Shown: positions 28,943 through 39,194 of the stretch, piece after piece | Layout of the letters: each line of letters begins with the position of its first letter | How positions within the stretch are numbered: position 1 is the first letter of the stretch | Origin: Rouxiella sp. WC2420 | Lineage (GTDB): Bacteria; Pseudomonadota; Gammaproteobacteria; Enterobacterales; Enterobacteriaceae | NCBI RefSeq assembly: GCF_041200025.1 | Contig: NZ_CP165628.1 | Coordinates: forward strand, 186,001 to 250,000 | DNA: 64,000 nucleotides | Direction of reading: 5' to 3' | Position numbers and translations under genes: made by a program | The notes under the pieces: generated by a model | Told to the model about the DNA's origin: nothing | Database searches by the model: none | The model's input: only the letters and a program-made list of their open reading frames with translations

Positions 28943-29668
28943 TTAACGCTGCGGATGGTTCACTTCTACCGGGCGCAGGTCAAACAGCAATACTTCTGCC
29001 TGATCACCGTCGGTGAAGGTCAGAGAGGATTCATTGCGAACCCGTGCGCCGTCGCCTTCTTTAAACGTGATCCCGTTAATGGTGATGCTACCGCGAGCAA
29101 CGTGGATGTAGGCGTAGCGGTCGGCATCAAGATCAATGGTTTGCTGTTCCGCGCCATCGAAAAGCCCTGAGTAAATCTTGATATCCTGACGAACGCGCAG
29201 CGCGTTGTTATCGCCGGTTGGAGAAACGATTAGGCGCAGTTTGCCGCGTTTTTCTTCATCTGCTACTGAAACCTGCTGATAACCAGGCTCGGTGCCATTT
29301 TCTGCTGGCACGATCCAGATTTGCAGGAAATGCACGCCATCAGTTTTAGAGTTATTAAACTCACTGTGCGTCACGCCAGAACCTGCGCTCATCAGCTGCA
29401 CATCACCAGGGATAATCACCGAACCGGTGCCCATCGAATCCTTATGTGCTAACTCGCCCTGCAATACATAGGAAATAATTTCCATATTGCTGTGAGGATG
29501 CGCACCAAAGCCGCGAGATGCCGCGACGTTGTCATCATTAATCACCAGCAGATCAGAAAAACCAACCTGTTTAGGATCAAAATAGCTCGCAAACGAGAAA
29601 GTATGACGAGAGTGCAGCCAGCCGTGGTCACCTAATCCGCGTTGTTCAGACAGTCTTTGCTCGATCAT
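28943..29668 (-). CDS. pirin-family protein (YhhW-like)
   Basis: From ATG 29668, with CAGGAG nine bases upstream, the protein has 241 residues; a much longer frame upstream is not supported. It opens GDHGWLHSRHTFSFASYFDP, a pirin hallmark, and has the metal-binding HPHSNMEIISYVLQGELAHKDS of the N-terminal cupin. YhhW of E. coli has quercetin 2,3-dioxygenase activity in vitro; the cellular role is unknown. It is divergent from a LysR regulator, 154 bp apart, which probably controls it. Confidence 0.9.
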   Translation of the reverse strand: MIEQRLSEQRGLGDHGWLHSRHTFSFASYFDPKQVGFSDLLVINDDNVAASRGFGAHPHSNMEIISYVLQGELAHKDSMGTGSVIIPGDVQLMSAGSGVTHSEFNNSKTDGVHFLQIWIVPAENGTEPGYQQVSVADEEKRGKLRLIVSPTGDNNALRVRQDIKIYSGLFDGAEQQTIDLDADRYAYIHVARGSITINGITFKEGDGARVRNESSLTFTDGDQAEVLLFDLRPVEVNHPQR

Positions 29669-29822
29669 GATGTGCTCCTGAGTTATTGGGGGGAAAGACG
29701 TTTGCCCTTCCGATAGAAAGAGATTAACCGTAAACTGATTTGCGTAACAGATGGCTTGAATGACAAACACTGTCACCTTTAAGTTGACAATACACGGCAT
29801 CGAGAAACCAGGGATCGACAGC

Positions 29823-30701
29823 ATGCAAATTGAAGACCTCCGCATTTTCATCACGGTAATCAAGGCTGGAAACTTTACGGCAGCGGCTGAACAGTTGCTG
29901 TTATCAAAACAGTACGTGAGCCGGAGGATGGCCGCGCTTGAGGCGTCGCTCGGCGTCCGTTTGCTGATCCGAAATACGCGTAAGCTGTCGGTTACCGAAT
30001 CGGGACAAGTTTTTTCGCAACATGCGCAGAAAATATTGGACGATATTCAGGAAGCGGAGCAGGCGGTTTCGGAACGTCGGCTTGAGCTACAGGGGTCATT
30101 CAGGATAAGTATTCCGATGTCCTTTGGTATGAGTTATCTGTCTCCGCTGATTGCTGAATTTCTTTGCCAGCACCCCTCGGTGCAATTCCAAGTGGAGCTG
30201 GGGGATAGATACGTCGATATGATTGGCGAAGGTTTTGATATCGCCATTCGCATTGGTTTACTTGCAGACTCAACACTGATTGCGCGTCGTTTAAAGGTTT
30301 TGAAACGCGTGATTTGCTGTAGCCCGGATTATTTGAATCGCATGGGTAAGCCACTTGTCCCCGAGGACCTGCTCCAGCATGCCTGTTTACGCTATGGCCG
30401 CGAAGGCCAGAACGGCTGGGAACTGATGCAGAACGGGAAACGGAAGTTGCTGGATGTCCACGGTCCGATTGTCAGTAACAATGGCGAAGTGTTGAAAGAT
30501 GCTGCGGTTGCAGGTTTAGGCCTGGCGCTGTTGCCTGAGTTTATTGTTGAGACAGCATTAAAAGAGGGCAAATTAGTGGCGGTGCTGGAGGATTTCTATC
30601 CTGAGCCATTAACTTTGAGCGCAGTCTATCCGCAGCATCGCCAGCGCAGTGAGGTCAATAAAGCGTTTCTAGATTTTCTCGAGGAGCACTTAACCTCTTA
30701 A
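29823..30701 (+). CDS. LysR-family transcriptional regulator
   Basis: 292 residues from ATG 29823 (MQIEDLRIFITVIKAGNF); upstream starts would add a non-family leader. The N-terminal helix-turn-helix (FTAAAEQLLLSKQYVSRRMAALEASLG) and effector-binding domain (FRISIPMSFGMSYLSPLIAEFL) are complete, of the CrgA/AaeR-like subgroup. Its divergence from the pirin gene suggests it controls that gene. Such LysR-pirin pairs are common in enterobacteria. Confidence 0.9.
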   Translation: MQIEDLRIFITVIKAGNFTAAAEQLLLSKQYVSRRMAALEASLGVRLLIRNTRKLSVTESGQVFSQHAQKILDDIQEAEQAVSERRLELQGSFRISIPMSFGMSYLSPLIAEFLCQHPSVQFQVELGDRYVDMIGEGFDIAIRIGLLADSTLIARRLKVLKRVICCSPDYLNRMGKPLVPEDLLQHACLRYGREGQNGWELMQNGKRKLLDVHGPIVSNNGEVLKDAAVAGLGLALLPEFIVETALKEGKLVAVLEDFYPEPLTLSAVYPQHRQRSEVNKAFLDFLEEHLTS

Positions 30702-31146
30702 TTATAGTTATGAATCGATTGTTTTAGGTGAACAACTTTAGGTGAACAATTTTAGGTGAACATGCCCCGGCATTTCGAGTCTTGAACAACGGGCTCTCTC
30801 TCAAGGGCGATTCTATCGAGTCTGGGCCAGATAAAAAAACCAAATTAATCTGGCCTGATTAAAGTCTTATATTTAAATTATTTTAATTAAATTATTTGTT
30901 TTAGTTATTTATATAAATTAGTGTCTTCTAAAACCATTTCGAGGTGTAGTATATAATTACGTCAAGAAATAGATTTTTTATATCATGGTAATGTGTTGAT
31001 TAACGTGCTCCGCTGTGCTGCACGAAGATAATTATTCGGCCTGAAACCATTACCCTGATATTTTCATTTTTGAATCTGCATTAATAACCATAGTCTGTGC
31101 TAACGTAAAGTTAATTTTAATTTAAAAAATAAATAAGGAAATTTAT
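30702..31146. other. 445-bp intergenic region, AT-rich
   Basis: It holds three 14-bp tandem repeats near the LysR stop. The rest, AT-rich from about 30840, has no supported gene and probably includes the promoter of the decayed gene at 31147. Confidence 0.5.
30723..30764. repeat. three tandem 14-bp repeats
   Basis: TTTAGGTGAACAAC, TTTAGGTGAACAAT and TTTAGGTGAACATG follow one another without gaps. Their role is unknown; they begin 21 bp after the LysR stop codon. Confidence 0.85.
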
Positions 31147-32158
31147 ATGCTGACAGCAGTATGGATTGAAGAAATAAACCCATTAGTTGTTGAAATAGAA
31201 AAAAAGGATGCTGGCTTTATAAATTTTCCAGAAAATAATATTTCAAATAGCAAAAAAATAATCACTTCTGATAAAAAACCTATTAATAGTAGTAATGACT
31301 AGCGATTGGCAACTCAGTACGAACGTATTGTTCCCGGTCAGGGTTTACTCCCACAAGAGCCCAATCTTGCGCCTGTGCCTTCAGCCAAAGGAACGGCAAT
31401 AATAGCTGCGGCTCAGTTGCTTGGTCAGGCAGTGACAAACCACTTAGATAATGGCGTGAATTCAATTTGTGCGAGAAAACATTGATGCATTAATGACAGT
31501 CTCCAGGGAGATAAATAATCAAAAAATCCCTATTAAAACCATAACACATACATAATGTTGAAAAGCAGACGACAATACCGGTATTTATAGCTTAAAAAAT
31601 AGAGATATTTCCTTTACCGATAATTTCTTTACACTTTCAGACGAGAGGCGATTACAGATTTTACTCCATGAATCAATGCATGCTACTGCACCTTATCGTG
31701 TTAGAGGATTTAAAGATGAGATGTGGGATTATTTTTACGTTGCGATTACCTCTCCTTCATATGATATTAATGATATGCGAACAGATACTATGCTGCTGTC
31801 ATTCGGTAAAAACGGGGTAGATTTCCAACGCGAATATAATGTCGAGGACGTGATGGCTAATTTTATTAAAAAAATGGAAAGCAACGGTAAAATAGAGGCA
31901 ATATTAAAGTTCAATAATAATGCAGTGCTGAGAAAGGGAGTTTTGCTGGAAAATCCGGATACTCAGTCGATGCTAATCATGGAGTTAGGCAATCAAATTC
32001 CAGGCGCAAAAACAACGGATGGACCTTTTGAGTTTCCCCAGAAACTTATTGAATTTAAAGAAAGAAGGGCCAAACAATTGGAAGAAGAGCTGAAAGATGC
32101 AGAATGGGGTCTTTCTCGACGAGCGAGTAGTGATAAGCAAGTTTCGGGTCTCCGCTAA
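31147..32158 (+). pseudogene. decayed gene with an HExxH metallopeptidase-like motif
   Basis: ATG 31147, after AAGGAAATTTAT, opens 51 codons (MLTAVWIEEINPLVV...) to an amber stop at 31300. The same frame continues readably to a TGA at about 31484. A shift near 31460-31475 into another frame restores QFVRENIDALMTVSREINN, which meets two more stops (near 31554-31561). From 31562 to 32158 the frame is open and contains LLHESMHATAPY (HExxH at 31667-31681), then a C-terminal region with a charged helix. A plausible ancestor had about 330 residues. The family is not recognised; a zinc protease, perhaps a secreted effector or toxin, is a guess. The strongly AT-rich first part suggests acquired DNA. 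The call is that of a pseudogene; the last 160 codons alone could still be expressed. Confidence 0.65.
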
Positions 32159-32168
32159 GAGACCCGAA
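32143..32168. terminator. hairpin between the decayed gene and gor
   Basis: TTCGGGTCTC-CGCTAA-GAGACCCGAA is a perfect 10-bp stem. The TAA stop of the decayed gene lies in the loop, and gor ends 10 bp away on the other strand. There is no T run on either side. It probably served as the gor terminator. Confidence 0.55.
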
Positions 32169-32177
32169 TCGTAAAAC

Positions 32178-33530
32178 TTAACGCATGGTCACAAATTCTT
32201 CAGCACCGGTTGGGTGAATAGCCACGGTGTTGTCGAAGTCTTTCTTGGTTGCGCCCATTTTGAGAGCCACCGCGAAGCCTTGCAGAATTTCGTCCATACC
32301 GTATCCAATACCATGAATACCGACAATTTTCTCTTCTTTGCCCACACAAACCAGCTTCATGCGGCAAGGCTGGCGGTGCTGAGTCACAGCGGTATACATT
32401 GCTGTGAAAGAAGATTTATAAACTTTAACGTTTTCTTTGCCGTATTTTTCTTCAGCTTCCGGCTCGTTAAGGCCAACAGTGCCGATTGGCGGATGGCTGA
32501 AGACCACTGTCGGGATCAGGCTGTAATCCAGATGTTCGTCAGGTTTGTTGTTAAACAGGCGTTCTGACAGTCGACGACCTGCTGCAACGGCAACCGGCGT
32601 CAGCTCGACTGCGCCTGTATTATCACCCACGGCATAAATACCTTTTACATTGGTATTCTGATACTTATCAACTTCGATATAGCCTTTTTCGTTGGTTTTC
32701 ACGCCCGTGGCTTTCAGGTTGAAATTATCAGTTTCCGGCTCACGACCAATTGCCCAGACCAGGCTATCGACTTCAAACTCTTTGCCATTTTCCAGCTTCA
32801 GGGTCAGGCTGCCGTCGGCATTCTTGACCACTTCTTTTGGAATCGATTCGGTGTGCAACGCCGGGCCTTCGGTGTTCATTACTTCAACCAGCGTTTCAAC
32901 AATGAGGGGATCGAAGGTGCGCAGCGGAGCGTGTTTACGCACAAACAAGTGTGTTTCAGCGCCAAGGCCGTTCATCACGCCGGCAATTTCAACCGCAATA
33001 TAACCTGCACCCACTACGGCAACGCGCTGCGGCATTTCCAGCAGATCGAAGAAACCGTCAGAGTCGATACCATATTCTGCGCCAGGAATATCAGGATGGC
33101 TTGGGCGTCCGCCAGTGGCGATCAGGATGTGATCGGCAGTGATCGTTTCGCCATTAACCTCTACGGTGTGCGCATCAACAAAACGAGCAAAACCGTGGAT
33201 CACGTCCACATTATTTTTACCCAGCACGTTGTCGTAAGAAGTATGAATTCGGTCGATATAAGCGGTACGGTTAGCAACCAGCGTTTTCCAGTTGAAGCTG
33301 AGGATCTGGGTATCGAAGCCATAATCCGGGCCGTAATTGCGGATCGCTTCGGAAATTTGTGCCGCGTGCCACATCACTTTCTTTGGAACACAACCGACGT
33401 TTACACAGGTGCCGCCGAGTGCTTTTGCTTCGATAATGGCACATTTTTGCCCATACATGGCCGCGCGGTTGATTGATGCGATACCACCGCTGCCGCCGCC
33501 GATTGCCAGATAGTCATAATGTTTGGTCAT
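32178..33530 (-). CDS. gor: glutathione reductase
   Basis: 450 residues from ATG 33530 ([19 protein letters not shown]), matching the E. coli start; an ATG four codons upstream is possible. The redox-active cysteines lie in [13 protein letters not shown] (residues about 42 and 47), the NADPH site in [13 protein letters not shown], and the C-terminal catalytic His-Glu in [13 protein letters not shown]. It reduces glutathione disulphide with NADPH in the cytoplasm. Its order with rlmJ is as in E. coli. Confidence 0.97.
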   Translation of the reverse strand: MTKHYDYLAIGGGSGGIASINRAAMYGQKCAIIEAKALGGTCVNVGCVPKKVMWHAAQISEAIRNYGPDYGFDTQILSFNWKTLVANRTAYIDRIHTSYDNVLGKNNVDVIHGFARFVDAHTVEVNGETITADHILIATGGRPSHPDIPGAEYGIDSDGFFDLLEMPQRVAVVGAGYIAVEIAGVMNGLGAETHLFVRKHAPLRTFDPLIVETLVEVMNTEGPALHTESIPKEVVKNADGSLTLKLENGKEFEVDSLVWAIGREPETDNFNLKATGVKTNEKGYIEVDKYQNTNVKGIYAVGDNTGAVELTPVAVAAGRRLSERLFNNKPDEHLDYSLIPTVVFSHPPIGTVGLNEPEAEEKYGKENVKVYKSSFTAMYTAVTQHRQPCRMKLVCVGKEEKIVGIHGIGYGMDEILQGFAVALKMGATKKDFDNTVAIHPTGAEEFVTMR

Positions 33531-33711
33531 CGAATTTTCCATAAGTTGTGAATGATAAGAGGACAGGGAAAAGCAGGCTTCCCAAATTCTGCAAAATCTA
33601 ATGGCATAGAGTTTAACGCCAGAATCGGCTTTGTCGCAAAGTTTGCAGCTATGATTGTAATAGCTTAATTGAATGAAAGCCGAAGAGAGTCCCCGGCTTT
33701 GCAGCGAAGTT

Positions 33712-34554
33712 TTACTCTGGAACGACCCATTTTACCAGCTGATGGCCGTTGCCGTTTGGCACCAGCGCTTCAAGCAGCCAAGGCAGCACGTTTTTCATCT
33801 GCTGCTCAAGTTTCCACGGTGGGTTAATCACGATCATGCCTGAGGCGGTCATGCCGCGCTGATCGCTGTCCGGGCGCACACCCAGTTCAATTTGCAGGAT
33901 ACGACGGATGCCGGTGGCTTCTAAATCGCGCAGCATTCGTTTGATCTGCTGGCGCATAACTACGGGGTACCAGATTGCATAAGTCCCTGTCGCAAAACGC
34001 TTATAACCATCCTGAACACCCTTTACCACGTCTTGATAATCGGTTTTCAGCTCATACGGCGGATCCATCAGGATCAGGCCACGGCGAGACTGAGGTGGAA
34101 GCTGGGCTTTCAGTTGCTGATAACCATCGCCACGCAGCACGCGGGCGCGATCGTCTTTTTGAAACTCATTGCGCAGCAGCGGGAAATCGCTAGGGTGCAG
34201 CTCGGTCAGATGCAGTTTGTCTTCTTCACGCAGCAACTGGCGGGCAATCAGCGGCGAGCCAGGGTAATAGCGCAGGTTCTCGTTGCGGTTGAAATGATTC
34301 ACCGCAGACATATAAGGAGCAAGCTCTTCAGGCTGGTCTTCACGCTGCCAGATACGGGCGATACCTTCGAGATATTCACCGGTACGTTCGGCATGTTCAC
34401 CACTCAACTGATAGCGACCCGCACCCGCGTGGGTATCGAGATACAGAAACGGTTTTTCTTTTTCTTTCAAAGACTCGATGATCAGGCTCTGAACGGTATG
34501 TTTTAGAACGTCGGCATGGTTGCCTGCATGAAAACTGTGGCGGTAACTCAACAT
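33712..34554 (-). CDS. rlmJ: 23S rRNA (adenine2030-N6)-methyltransferase RlmJ
   Basis: 280 residues, the normal length. [19 protein letters not shown] at the start and the N6-adenine methyltransferase motif [10 protein letters not shown] are diagnostic. It methylates A2030 of 23S rRNA before ribosome assembly. It is divergent from prlC and about 180 bp upstream of gor on the same strand; a weak hairpin lies between them at 33676-33700. Confidence 0.96.
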   Translation of the reverse strand: MLSYRHSFHAGNHADVLKHTVQSLIIESLKEKEKPFLYLDTHAGAGRYQLSGEHAERTGEYLEGIARIWQREDQPEELAPYMSAVNHFNRNENLRYYPGSPLIARQLLREEDKLHLTELHPSDFPLLRNEFQKDDRARVLRGDGYQQLKAQLPPQSRRGLILMDPPYELKTDYQDVVKGVQDGYKRFATGTYAIWYPVVMRQQIKRMLRDLEATGIRRILQIELGVRPDSDQRGMTASGMIVINPPWKLEQQMKNVLPWLLEALVPNGNGHQLVKWVVPE

Positions 34555-34913
34555 AATGTTTTTACGTTTTCCGAATAATTTATAGTGACAGTAAAATCAG
34601 TAGGTTACCGAAAGTTTATACTGTGCAAGGATGCCATGCCTGGAGGTCGCCATAACGATTTTCACGCCGGAGGCGGCAAAATCAGGCACATCATGAGTGA
34701 CAGTATAAACTGTTTAGAGGATAAAAAGTTACAGGCATTACTTGAGAGCGGTTGCGGAGTGGCTTCAGTCCGGCCACCCTTGATTTTCGCCCGCTTTGTC
34801 CTCATGTTAGTTTTAAGCCCTAATGAAGATATTTACCGATTTCTAATCTGTTGCGGCCGTGTCGAAATAAGTACCGCCCGCTACAGACCCTTAAGGATAA
34901 CCAGGACTGCCCT
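34555..34913. other. divergent promoter region rlmJ-prlC
   Basis: No gene is supported in these 359 bp. They hold the rlmJ promoter region and a heat-shock-like promoter for prlC. Confidence 0.5.
34779..34807 (+). promoter_or_regulatory. candidate sigma-32 promoter of prlC
   Basis: CTTGATT and CTCATGT separated by 15 bp resemble the heat-shock consensus CTTGAAA and CCCATNT. E. coli prlC is a heat-shock gene, which supports the reading; the match is imperfect. Confidence 0.4.
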
Positions 34914-37001
34914 ATGACCCAATCTTCGCAAAACGATTCGTCAGCTAAAAATCCGCTCTTGGAACAGTTCGATTTACCGCCATTTTCTGCAATTCAGCCG
35001 GAACACATCGTTCCTGCCGTGAAGGCCGCAATTGATAAGTGTCGCGCTACCATTGATGAAGTAGTCGCAAAATCAGGCCCTTATACTTATGAAACACTTT
35101 GCCAGCCGATTGCTGAAAGCGAAGACAAATTTAGCCGTATCTGGTCACCGATTGGCCATTTGAATTCTGTAAAAAATAGTCCTGAGCTGCGTGCAGCCTA
35201 TGAGCAATGCCTGCCAATGCTGTCTGAGTTCGCGACCTGGGCAGGTCAAAACGAGGGGCTTTATCAAGCCTACCGTGACCTGAAAGAGGGTGAGAACTTT
35301 GCCGGCCTGACCCTGGAACAGAAAAAAGCGGTGGATAATGCGCTGCGTGATTTTGAGTTATCAGGCATTGGCCTGAGCGCCGAAAAACAGAAACGTTACG
35401 GTGAGATAACCTCTCGTCTTTCTGAATTAGGTTCGACTTATAGCAACAACGTGCTTGATGCCACCATGGGCTGGAGCAAGCTGATCGCTGATGTCGAAGA
35501 GCTAAGCGGTTTACCGGAAAGCGCGCTGGCTGCTGCCAAAGCGCTGGCCGAAGCGAAAGAACAGGAAGGCTGGTTGCTGACACTGGATGCACCGAGTTAT
35601 TTGCCGGTGATGACCTATGCCGACAACGCCGAGCTGCGTGAAGAAATGTATCGCGCCTACGGCACCCGCGCATCGGATCAGGGCCCAAATGCCGGTAAAT
35701 GGGACAATAGTGAAGTGATGGCTGAAGAGCTGGCGCTGCGTCACGAGTTGGCACAGTTGCTGGGCTTTGATTCTTACGCAGATATGTCACTGGCTACCAA
35801 AATGGCGGAAAATCCGCAGCAGGTTATTGGTTTCCTGAATGATTTAGCCAAGCGCGCCCGTCCACAGGGCGAGCAAGAGCTGGCCCAGCTGCGCGCCTTC
35901 GCCAAAGAAAACTACGGCGTTGATGAGATGAATGCCTGGGATCTGCCTTTCTACGCGGAAAAACAGAAACAGCATCTGTTCTCAATCAACGACGAGCAGC
36001 TGCGCCCTTACTTCCCTGAAAACCGTGCCTTGTCTGGCCTGTTTGAAGTCGTCAAACGCATCTATGGCATCACCGCCAAAGAGCGTAAAGACGTTGATAC
36101 CTGGCATAAAGACGTGCGTTTCTTCGACCTGTTTGACGACAGCGGCGAACTGCGCGGCAGCTTCTATCTCGACCTTTATGCCCGTGAACACAAGCGCGGC
36201 GGGGCGTGGATGAATGACTACATCGGTAGCCTGCGTCGCACCGACGGTAAGCTGCAACATCCGGTGGCGTACCTGACCTGTAACTTTACTCGCCCGGTTG
36301 GCAACAATCCGGCGCTGTTTACTCATAATGAAGTTACCACGCTGTTCCATGAGTTTGGTCACGGCCTGCATCATATGCTGACCAAAGTCGAAACCTCTGG
36401 CGTTGCGGGGATCAGCGGTGTGCCTTGGGATGCGGTTGAGCTGCCAAGTCAATTTATGGAAAACTGGTGCTGGGAGCCAGACGCGCTGGCGTTTATTTCC
36501 GGTCACTTTGAGACGGGCGAGCCTCTGCCGCAAGAGATGCTCGAGAAAATGCTGGCGGCTAAAAACTATCAGGCGGCGCTGTTTATTCTGCGTCAGTTGG
36601 AGTTTGGCCTGTTTGATTTCCGTATGCATGCCGAATACGATCCTGCCAAAGGCGCTCGTATTCTCGAGACTCTCGCCGAGATTAAAAAACAGGTTGCCGT
36701 GGTGCCGTCTCCAAGCTGGGGCCGCTTCCCACATGCCTTTAGCCACATCTTTGCTGGTGGTTATGCGGCAGGTTATTACAGTTATCTGTGGGCCGAAGTA
36801 TTGTCTGCGGACGCCTATTCACGCTTTGAAGAGGAAGGTATTTTCAATCGCGAAACCGGCCAATCGTTCCTGGATAACATTTTGACTCGCGGCGGTTCTG
36901 AAGAACCAATGGAGTTGTTTAAACGCTTCCGTGGTCGTGAACCACAGCTGGATGCTATGCTTCGTCATTATGATATTAAAGAGCAGAGCCTCGAAGGATA
37001 A
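34914..37001 (+). CDS. prlC: oligopeptidase A
   Basis: ATG 34914 gives 695 residues; upstream in-frame codons do not resemble the family. The zinc site is TTLFHEFGHGLHHML (HExxH beginning at about residue 479) with the third ligand Glu in the SQFMENWCWE region. This M3-family endopeptidase degrades signal peptides and other short peptides in the cytoplasm. It is followed 9 bp later by rsmJ, as in E. coli, so the two are co-transcribed. Confidence 0.96.
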   Translation: MTQSSQNDSSAKNPLLEQFDLPPFSAIQPEHIVPAVKAAIDKCRATIDEVVAKSGPYTYETLCQPIAESEDKFSRIWSPIGHLNSVKNSPELRAAYEQCLPMLSEFATWAGQNEGLYQAYRDLKEGENFAGLTLEQKKAVDNALRDFELSGIGLSAEKQKRYGEITSRLSELGSTYSNNVLDATMGWSKLIADVEELSGLPESALAAAKALAEAKEQEGWLLTLDAPSYLPVMTYADNAELREEMYRAYGTRASDQGPNAGKWDNSEVMAEELALRHELAQLLGFDSYADMSLATKMAENPQQVIGFLNDLAKRARPQGEQELAQLRAFAKENYGVDEMNAWDLPFYAEKQKQHLFSINDEQLRPYFPENRALSGLFEVVKRIYGITAKERKDVDTWHKDVRFFDLFDDSGELRGSFYLDLYAREHKRGGAWMNDYIGSLRRTDGKLQHPVAYLTCNFTRPVGNNPALFTHNEVTTLFHEFGHGLHHMLTKVETSGVAGISGVPWDAVELPSQFMENWCWEPDALAFISGHFETGEPLPQEMLEKMLAAKNYQAALFILRQLEFGLFDFRMHAEYDPAKGARILETLAEIKKQVAVVPSPSWGRFPHAFSHIFAGGYAAGYYSYLWAEVLSADAYSRFEEEGIFNRETGQSFLDNILTRGGSEEPMELFKRFRGREPQLDAMLRHYDIKEQSLEG

Positions 37002-37010
37002 CAAACTCCC

Positions 37011-37757
37011 GTGAGTGTGTTTTTAGCATGTGAAGAAGGCGCCGATGAAGGCGCCTTATCTATTCTGGCCGAGCGCTGGAAGCTGGTTTCAAATCCCGAT
37101 GCCCTGATGGCTCTGGTATTGACGCCGGAAAGACTCGAATTGCGTAAGCGCGATGAACCCAAGCTGGGCGCGATATTCGTCGATTTTGTTGGCGGCACCA
37201 TGGGCCATCGTCGTCGTTTTGGCGGCGGCCGTGGTGAAGCGGTGGCAAAGGCGGTCGGTATCAAGGGCAGTTATTTGCCGGATGTAGTCGATGCCACGGC
37301 CGGACTGGGGCGCGATGCTTTTGTGCTGGCCGCGCTGGGCTGTCGGGTAAGAATGATTGAACGTAATCCGGTGGTTGCGGCTTTGCTTGACGATGGTTTG
37401 GCACGAGGTTATCACGATGCGGAAATCGGCCCCTGGTTACAGGAGCGTATGACACTGCTGCACGGCTCAAGTCTTACCGCGCTCAGCGAGATTTCACCGC
37501 GCCCGCAGGTGGTTTATCTGGACCCGATGTATCCTCACCGGCAGAAAAGTGCGCTGGTGAAGAAGGAAATGCGAGTATTTCAAGGGTTGGTAGGGGCTGA
37601 TGAAGATGCTGACGGGCTGCTCGAACCCGCCCGTCGACTGGCAACCAAACGCATTGTGGTTAAACGGCCAGACTACGCGCCGCCAATGGCTGATATTCCC
37701 GCGCAGGCTGCTGTCACCACTAAAAGCCACCGTTTTGATATCTATACGCCGCTTTAA
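37011..37757 (+). CDS. rsmJ: 16S rRNA (guanine1516-N2)-methyltransferase RsmJ
   Basis: 248 residues. The substrate-binding stretch [27 protein letters not shown] and the SAM-binding [20 protein letters not shown] are characteristic, with [20 protein letters not shown] as catalytic loop. It methylates G1516 of 16S rRNA. Its last 38 bp overlap the convergent MerR-type gene. Confidence 0.96.
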   Translation: MSVFLACEEGADEGALSILAERWKLVSNPDALMALVLTPERLELRKRDEPKLGAIFVDFVGGTMGHRRRFGGGRGEAVAKAVGIKGSYLPDVVDATAGLGRDAFVLAALGCRVRMIERNPVVAALLDDGLARGYHDAEIGPWLQERMTLLHGSSLTALSEISPRPQVVYLDPMYPHRQKSALVKKEMRVFQGLVGADEDADGLLEPARRLATKRIVVKRPDYAPPMADIPAQAAVTTKSHRFDIYTPL

Positions 37758-38565
37758 GCCTTGCTGCTTTACCCAATAACATGACGGGCTGGCCTTGTGT
37801 CAGCCATGAATCAAATATTTCCTGCTGGCGCGATGTCAGCGGGGTATCTGACCAAATCAGGTAATGCTCCATTCCAAAAGCCGACAAATTCGGTTCACTG
37901 ATTTCACAGCGCACAATCTCGACATTCAAGCCTTCACCGGAAAGCCGTAACGATTCCAGCCACAATTCAAGCGGATCATCGATTTGCATCGGCAGGAGTA
38001 AAACCTGCGCGCGCGCTTTTTTGCGTAAAGTGCGCATGATGAAGGTCGCGTACTCCACGATAATGCTGTCCAGCATGCCTCTTTGCTGCAACAGCAGCAT
38101 TTGCTTGCGGGTGGAAAGAAATGCGCGGATCGGGCGCAAAACCTGATTTACCAGACAACCCAGCGGATATTCGCGGCCAAAACGCCAGATAAGACGCCGC
38201 AGCTTAAGCCATTCCCCTTCACCGAGGCAGTGTAAAATTTCTGCCTGAAGTGCATGCCAGCTGCTGTTTTGGCGTAAAACGGTTTCCGAAAATGCACCTT
38301 GTGAAACCGGTAGGCTCAGCTGATGGCGGATCTTGGCGATCGGGGTTCCGGCACTGATCTTTCTTACGATCGCATGCAGTCTGGTGAGATCGCCTTCGCT
38401 ATACCAGCGAGCTCCCTGTTCATCATGATAGGGTTTTATTAGCCCATAGCGTTGCCAGGTTCTGAGTGTGACGGGTAATACTCCGCAAAGTTGGGCGGTA
38501 GTTTCAATGTTGTAATGGCGTGGTAAGGGATGGGGATGATTCTTATGAGGTATGCGCGTTTCCAT
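37720..38565 (-). CDS. MerR-family regulator, MlrA-like
   Basis: 281 residues. An N-terminal MerR helix-turn-helix ([28 protein letters not shown], then [13 protein letters not shown]) is joined to a C-terminal domain shared with MlrA, the curli/biofilm activator of E. coli ([33 protein letters not shown]). The C-terminal domain resembles a B12-type sensor fold without the cofactor-binding motif. It occupies the place of dtpB in the E. coli order and overlaps rsmJ tail to tail. Targets are unknown. Confidence 0.82.
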   Translation of the reverse strand: METRIPHKNHPHPLPRHYNIETTAQLCGVLPVTLRTWQRYGLIKPYHDEQGARWYSEGDLTRLHAIVRKISAGTPIAKIRHQLSLPVSQGAFSETVLRQNSSWHALQAEILHCLGEGEWLKLRRLIWRFGREYPLGCLVNQVLRPIRAFLSTRKQMLLLQQRGMLDSIIVEYATFIMRTLRKKARAQVLLLPMQIDDPLELWLESLRLSGEGLNVEIVRCEISEPNLSAFGMEHYLIWSDTPLTSRQQEIFDSWLTQGQPVMLLGKAARLKAAYRYQNGGF

Positions 38566-38750
38566 AGGCTAACAAATTCCATTTGCTCACAAAGGATTCA
38601 CTAGCTATAAGTCAAATTTATAGGTTTGTATAGCGGGTTTTAAGTTAAGGTAAATTTAATGAGTCGAAATTTGAGCTAAATCATTTTATGATGTAATAAG
38701 CTGATACGAGGCGGATAAATAGTATCCCGCCTCGTTTGAGACCGATGCTT

Positions 38751-39194
38751 TTATTCTGCCGCTTCTTCAGGATCGCGCAGCGGAACAATTAGCATATCGA
38801 TATGTACGGTATTAATTAGCTGGCGCGCCGATGACATAAGTTTGCTCCAGAAATCCTGATGATGACCACACAGCACTAAGTCGACGTCGTATTGCTTAAT
38901 GGCGTCCACCAGTACCTGTGCTAAATCACCACTGCCGCTTAACGTTTCGGCGATCGGATAACCTGCATTACTTGATAGCTCGCTTAACGCATTGTGAGTC
39001 TCTTCGGAAATGCGTTTTTGCATATCACCGAGGTTTACGTCGATCAGCCCGGTATAAAGGTCTGAATAATTAACATCGACGTGGATAAGAGACACTTTGG
39101 CATTGTATGGACGTGCGAGGGAGACTGCTTTCTCTACCAGCACTTTACTCTCTGGGGAAAGGTCTACCGCAATAAGAATATGTTTATAAGCCAT
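38751..39194 (-). CDS. uspA: universal stress protein A
   Basis: 147 residues, nearly the E. coli UspA sequence by eye: [17 protein letters not shown] at the start and [12 protein letters not shown]-like text ([18 protein letters not shown]) in the second half. It is a cytoplasmic dimer induced on growth arrest. It is of the UspA type without the ATP-binding G-x2-G-x9-G motif. It is divergent from uspB, as in E. coli. Confidence 0.97.
   Translation of the reverse strand: MAYKHILIAVDLSPESKVLVEKAVSLARPYNAKVSLIHVDVNYSDLYTGLIDVNLGDMQKRISEETHNALSELSSNAGYPIAETLSGSGDLAQVLVDAIKQYDVDLVLCGHHQDFWSKLMSSARQLINTVHIDMLIVPLRDPEEAAE

Noticed and set aside
35982-36746. 254-codon minus-strand frame inside prlC
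   Set aside because: prlC on the plus strand has the HEFGH zinc motif and full family length; the opposite frame has no recognisable domain.
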